This document shows positions 59,041 through 64,000 of a DNA stretch of 64,000 nt, piece by piece. The DNA comes from Lepas anatifera. Taxonomy: Eukaryota; Arthropoda; Thecostraca; Lepadidae. Positions within the stretch are counted from its first letter, which is position 1, and every line of letters begins with the position of its first letter. The notes under the pieces were generated by a model. The model was not told where the DNA came from and did no database searches. It saw only the letters and a list, made by a program, of their open reading frames with translations. Position numbers and translations under genes: made by a program. The stretch is from the NCBI GenBank assembly GCA_034440635.1, contig JAOTON010000765.1, positions 456,501 to 520,500 of the forward strand, in the 5' to 3' direction.

Positions 59041-61429
59041 GAACAAAAGACCGTTAAAAAAATCCTGAATTTGCTCGGAATGTGCTAAATTTTGCATCAC
59101 GGATTCCAGGCGATGGACCAAATAACAACCTATAAACTTATAAGTATGCTGCTCGCAGTGGCACTGCAGAATCTCATATCTGCACTGCAAAATTGAGCTA
59201 TCACCACTGCAGAACCTATCTACTTGTGGGCTTAAAATCCACGTTGGGCACGCATTATGGAGGATGACTAGTTTCGCACGCTTTTTACTACTCCACCAGT
59301 GCACTACAACCTGCAGTCATTTTGTTCAGCGCCACGTAGGAGAACATCCATCCAGGAGCCCGGTGTCAACCCAGCACGATGTCGATGCTTTAAAATAAAT
59401 GTCCATGGGACGCTGTCGCCTCCCGACGGATTACGAACAAAACGTTTTCAATTACGATCCATGGTTCTCGTGAATTGTGAGTAGATAATGTACTAATGTA
59501 CACTTCAAAAAATCTACTGTGAAAATTACGCACAAAGCATGTTGCCTCTTCGGTAGTTAGACTGAACATGGAATTCCGCAGAAGAGTACGTTTTTCCCAA
59601 GCATGAGCATCGCGCAGAACCGTACTTCCATGCAGTAATCTAGGGAAGAATAGCCTGGACATGTGCGATAATTTTACGACAAAGTTTGATAAAGCACACA
59701 TCAAGACCCTATATACGGCAAAAACTATACAGGCATTTTGAAACCAGAATCTCAGATATCCGGCCCTGTACCAGCGAAAAGCAAATAACTGAACGTTGCT
59801 AGCCCAAATGATAGCTAAAAAACGGGGGTTTGCAAAATTCTGAAGAGAAAGTGTCACACTATGATTTCCCGACTAGTGCTCTATTATTCTCTTTAGCAGG
59901 AAAAAAGAGCGCTGATTCTAATACAGGACAAATATCGCCATAGAGACTGGTCTTCGTTATGGATGTTGAAATTTAATAAATTATTCCACACGGAGTATTC
60001 ACAACAGAGCGACACCACACATATACAGTTACAGAATACTAAGAAATTAAATTTCATTTCACTTTAAAGAAACATCATAAGATTTATCGGGAAGGTGCGA
60101 TTTATGCGATTGATTAACCCATATACGATTTACATGCACTTTACCATGAAATAAAATTGTAGTCGCCCGGTAAATTTACGGCCACAAATTAATTTCAGTG
60201 GCATATCTAAACAGAAAGTGCTGTATCGTATACCCGGAAAATGTGCCTAAGCAAAGCTGCATAGCGTATCATGCTGGTGTTGGGTTAAAGCCCACGACAG
60301 CCCGGAATTATGGCCTCATAAATTAGCCACTTCAATCCCGATTCGGCTATCGGCGTAAACGAATGTAAATTTCATGCAGCTGAAGGTGAAGAAAAGCAAA
60401 CTGACTGTTCAAGCGTCTACAAAACACTTACATTTCACCGTTTTAACGAGTCATGCGTCACGCGTATTTGAGAAGAATTCAAACCGATTCAATTTAGCTC
60501 ACGCAATTTTCAGCTCAAAGTTAAGTTTACAAACCGCATTATCAATTATGTAAAGCCATCACTGCTCGGCGAAAACAAAAATTCTTCGTTATACAAAATA
60601 AAGATAACAAATAAAATATACAGCCGTTGGCATCGATACAATGCAGCACGCGCGCGGTAGCGACAACTCCGACTGAACGCCAAAGGGCGGGAACGTACCG
60701 CGGGCGCTCCAGCCGGCTCAGCTGCAACACCGGCATGGACGGCGATGTCAGAGGACGTACACAGCGGACACCGGCACGGGCGGCAATGTCAGAGGACGTA
60801 CATGGAGGACACCGGCACGGGCGGCACAAACGGATCCAGGGGGAAGTGGGGCGGAAGGCACTTCCCCATCGCTTAAAATGGTTACGCCCCCTCCACCCCT
60901 TAAAGGTTGATGGCGTCCACTTGAAATGCCGCTGCCCCACTAGATGTGCGTATCAGCGCCCCCTCCCCCCACTAGAATTTGGCACCCACATGATAGTTTT
61001 GAACAGGTTTTTCAACCAAAAAGGGGCGCCCCCTGGTCCGGATGGCGCCCCCGACCGCGTGCGCCCACTCACTCCCTTATCGGAGATCCTGAATCCGCCG
61101 ATGACGAGTGCTGGTCACAGGATACACACAGGCAACAGCACGGGCGGTGATGTCAGAGAACGTGCACAGCGGTACCCGAAAAAGGCGGGACGGACCACCC
61201 CAACACGAACAGAAGCATACAAACCCACACACCCCGAGTCATAACCGACCCCAGTAATGCCCGCTTTCAACATTTAAAGAGGGCAAATTATTGTATAAAG
61301 TAGAATACCTGTGCCATGCTTTTGAGAACCCTCTCTAAAAAGAGCACTGGGGGTATCTTATGTATTATCTACAAGCTAATAACAACACATTTTTTTTTTT
61401 TTCACCTGGAAAAATAATCACTCAATCGC
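59041..61429. other. Intron sequence
   Basis: AT-rich to about 60600, then a GC-richer block with short duplications (GTCAGAGGACGTACA at about 60747 and 60789, GACACCGGCACGGGCGGC at about 60768 and 60808, and a weaker third copy near 61128-61165). A T-run of 14 is at about 61390. No gene recognised. Confidence 0.45.
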
Positions 61430-61545
61430 CTGAAGAATAGTCACCTTTCCCATATTTCAAAGCCCTATTCACCTGGAACACATAGTAACCTGAAGAATAG
61501 TCACGTTTCTCATATTTCAAAGCCCCATTCACCTGAAACACAAGG
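61430..61545 (+). repeat. 62-bp tandem duplication beside an exon
   Basis: Two copies of CCTGAAGAATAGTCAC, TTTC.CATATTTCAAAGCCC, ATTCACCTG.AACACA at 61430-61490 and 61491-61545, just downstream of the splice donor of the exon at 61598-61750. Confidence 0.85.
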
Positions 61546-61597
61546 GTATTACCGGTGAGAGCGCGCTCCAGAGTACCTCGGACTGGCCGGGACCTAC

Positions 61598-61750
61598 CTG
61601 CACCTTGTCGTGCACGTGCAGCCAGCGAGCGTTCAGCTCTGACATCATCGCTGCCACGCTCTGCTCGCACTGGGTCAGAGCCAGCTGGGCAGCTGTCTGC
61701 CGCGCCGACTCCAGCTGCTGCTGCCGCTCCGGCAGCTGCCGCTCCACACT
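61598..61750 (-). CDS. Spectrin-repeat exon with amplified 3' splice site
   Basis: Encodes 51 residues: SVERQLPERQQQLESAR, then LALTQCEQSVAAMMSEL, ending NARWLHVHDKVQ. The RW followed by hydrophobic spacing fits the end of a spectrin repeat. The acceptor is a pyrimidine-rich stretch ending CCGACAG before AGT; the donor is CAG followed by GTAGGT, a near-perfect consensus. Both ends are phase 0. The intron just upstream (61751 to about 62400) is a minisatellite whose units repeat this acceptor together with roughly the first 35 coding bases, so several copies of the exon start are present. Only the copy joined to this open frame gives the full helix. The next exon in transcript order lies over 21 kb away at 38446-40263. 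Confidence 0.75.
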
Positions 61751-62400
61751 CTGTCGGAGGGATCGGTGTCAGAAACAGAACCGCACCACCCACTCTGTGC
61801 GAGGGACTGGTATCAGAGAGAGTACCCTGCCGACTCCACATGCCGCTCAGTGGGAGGGATCGGTGTCAAAAGATTACCACGCCGACCACAGCTGCTGCTG
61901 CCGCTTCACACGGTGTGGAAGTGATCAGTGTTAGAAACAGTACCGCGCTGACTCCAGCTGCTGCTGACGCTCCACACTCTGTGGCAGAGATCGGTGTCAG
62001 AAACAGTACCGCGCTGACTCCAGCTGCTGCTGACGCTCCACACTCTGTGGCAGAGATCGGTGTCAGAAACAGTACCGCGCTGACTCCTGCTGCTGACGCT
62101 CCACACTGTGGCAGGGATCGGTGTCAGAAACAGTACCGCGCTGACTCCAGCTGCTGCTGACGCTCCACACTCTGTGGCAGGGATCGGTGTCAGAAACAGT
62201 ATCGCGCCGACTCCAGCTGCCGCTCCACACTGTGGCAGGGATCGGTGTCAGAGACAGTACAGTACCAACCGCCCAAAGCGAATGACTGGTGTCAAAGAGA
62301 GTACCCTGCCGACTCCTGCTGCTGCTAAGTGAGAGGGATCGGCGTCGGAGAGAGTAAAGCACCAGCCGCTCTGTGCGAGGGACCGGTGTCAGAGCCAATT
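61715..62400 (-). repeat. Minisatellite of splice acceptor plus exon start
   Basis: About ten units, 66 bp where regular (61981 to 62047) and otherwise roughly 50-66 bp. The transcript strand reads TTTCTGACACCGATC..CACAG, AGTGTGGAGCGTCAGCAGCA, GCTGGAGTCAGCGCGG. The first part is the acceptor of the exon at 61598-61750 and the rest its first coding bases. Units decay away from the exon; those beyond 62270 are hardest to align. Confidence 0.88.
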
Positions 62401-62656
62401 CCAGCTGCCGTCCTGTGGGCCTAGGCTGATGTCGGGGAAAGCTGCTTCAAGTTCTACAGGAAAGGACAGTGGTACAAAGCAATGCCGCCTCACGAGTCGC
62501 TACAGTCACAGAAGACACTCTTCAAACGGCATTACATGGAGAGCCTCAACATGATCTCCAGCAGAACAGCAGTCACACATTTGCGAGAGGAAGAGTGTGA
62601 GGAAGAAATTAACAGGATTTGACTTCCAGCACTAGCCGGGAAGCAGTTGACTGCGA

Positions 62657-63159
<503 letters not shown>

Positions 63160-63168
63160 TTGCAGTAC

Positions 63169-63282
63169 CTCTAGTTTGCGGTCATCGTCAGTGTCCTTAT
63201 CCGCTTGCTGGAGCCACTTCTCTAGATCGTTCAGGTCGGCTTCGAACGTCGTCAACTGGGCATCGCTCTGGGCCTTCTTTTC
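63169..63282 (-). CDS. Spectrin-repeat exon next to (GA)n intron tract
   Basis: Encodes 38 residues from EKKAQSDAQL to DTDDDRKLE. The core FEADLNDLEKWLQQADKD is a classic spectrin helix A with the L..WL pattern. The acceptor is GTGCTTGCAG before GAA. I place the donor after GAG at GTACTG because that keeps phase 0 into the exon at 61598-61750. A second GT at the edge of the repeat (AAT followed by GTGAGA) is a stronger donor by consensus, but it would break the frame into the next exon. Only 12 intronic bases separate the chosen border from a pure (GA)n tract on the transcript strand. Role: part of the rod of a giant actin- or nucleus-linking protein, inferred from the repeat type. Confidence 0.72.
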
Positions 63283-63701
63283 CTGCAAGCACGTACCAAG
63301 TTTACACTCGTACATGGGCTGAGGAGAAGAGCTGATATAAACAGATAGCTCCAAACGATCAGTCAGTCGGAGGAAAAAGGTACACTGTTTTGCTTGGCGT
63401 GACTTAGCCCGCACCGACCACACTGGTGACGGAATCCAACGGGAGAGGAAACCAACAGTCTTGGGCTAGCGCCAGTGAGTAATCTGTCTCTTGGAGAGCT
63501 CAATATCAATATATCACCTTTGAAGAAAAATTCGCAGACTTCATCCCTAAAAGAGGGACCAACCATGCCATGCAGATAAAGCACTCTGCCGCCTCATCTC
63601 CAGCATCTAACACCAGCCTACGGACTACCACCACACCCGTCAGTTTTGACCGGTATGTTTTCCTACCCACCCCACTCAGCACCAGCGGCCCCGCTGCTCA
63701 C
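63283..63701. other. Short intron between the two rightmost exons
   Basis: 419 bases with correct GT..AG ends on the minus strand and no other feature. Confidence 0.6.
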
Positions 63702-63827
63702 CTGGACGTGCTTGGTGCGGTTACTAAGACGAGCCTGAAGACTCCTCCAGGCGGTCCGCACGCTCTCCACCCTTTCCTTCAGCGCGGGAGCGGCCGGGTC
63801 GCACTCACCCAGCGCAGCCAGAGACGC
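63702..63827 (-). CDS. Spectrin-repeat exon, most upstream in window
   Basis: Internal exon of the giant minus-strand spectrin-repeat gene, encoding 42 residues that begin ASLAALGECD and end SNRTKHVQ. The segment VESVRTAWRSLQARL has the Trp and heptad leucines of a spectrin-repeat helix. The acceptor is a T-rich tract ending in CAG before GCG; the donor is CAG followed by GTGAGC. It starts and ends in phase 0, so it joins the exon at 63169-63282 without a frame break. Together they give the usual order of one helix ending, then a new helix with a WL motif. Exon borders are read from sequence; the cytoskeletal-linker role comes from family knowledge. The gene continues beyond the right edge of the window. 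Confidence 0.75.
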
Positions 63828-64000
63828 CTGAAGCACAAAAACGGAAATGCGTCAGGGTCTAGAACACACGAGGTATTTGAACTGATTATTAAGGAAAGTA
63901 CTTATACAGTCAGGCAAGAAAAGGGGCGGCACCTTTTGTACCAGAATACGTTAGCAATACAGTGAAAATAACAATTTCCCTGACAGTTTCTCGAGAATCC

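Overview
This is eukaryotic, intron-rich nuclear DNA. It has no bacterial gene organisation, and its features are short spectrin-type exons with GT/AG borders, LINE and LTR retrotransposons, long minisatellites and microsatellites. The protein style and transposon types fit an invertebrate, probably an arthropod and possibly a crustacean. That is an inference; no marker in the window fixes the species.

The backbone is one giant gene on the minus strand, entering at about 63.8 kb and leaving near 0.6 kb. I can support thirteen exons, plus a weaker fourteenth at 33.1 kb. In transcript order they are 63702-63827, 63169-63282, 61598-61750, 38446-40263, 36872-37270, 36328-36498, (33060-33164), 18959-19093, 16798-16989, 16428-16571, 15408-15577, 11448-11627, 2486-2629 and 591-735. 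Their lengths add up to 3996 bases, exactly 1332 codons, and the splice phases match at every junction. Most encode amphipathic helices with the Trp/Leu spacing of spectrin repeats. The 1.8 kb exon at 38.4-40.3 kb instead encodes a disordered Pro/Ser-rich insert with an SH3-ligand-like motif. The protein is therefore a central piece of a giant spectrin-repeat cytoskeletal linker (MSP-300/nesprin, dystrophin or spectraplakin type). The diagnostic ends (actin-binding, KASH, ZZ or GAS2 domains) lie outside the window, so the family is unresolved.

The introns hold the rest. At 3.2-10.3 kb is a 53/54-bp minisatellite with a young non-autonomous LTR retrotransposon (3870-7120, TATT duplication) beside its shorter block. 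At 12.1-15.3 kb is a decayed LINE with a perfect 13-bp target-site duplication. At 24.7-27.9, 30.0-30.8 and about 50.6-51.4 kb lie members of a palindromic repeat family rich in AGGTCA motifs. At 52.2-59.0 kb is a nearly intact I-like LINE (gag-like ORF1; endonuclease, reverse transcriptase and RNase H in ORF2) with one G-run frameshift. Further minisatellites lie at 19.8-20.7, 21.5-21.9 and 44.9-45.5 kb, and a pure 494-bp (CT)n tract sits 12 bases from a splice donor at 62.66-63.16 kb.

The most unusual signal is that three exons of the spectrin-repeat gene (at 11.6, 15.6 and 61.75 kb) have their 3' splice-site junction, meaning intron end plus exon start, amplified into a tandem array running into the upstream intron. 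Each array offers several decoy acceptors.
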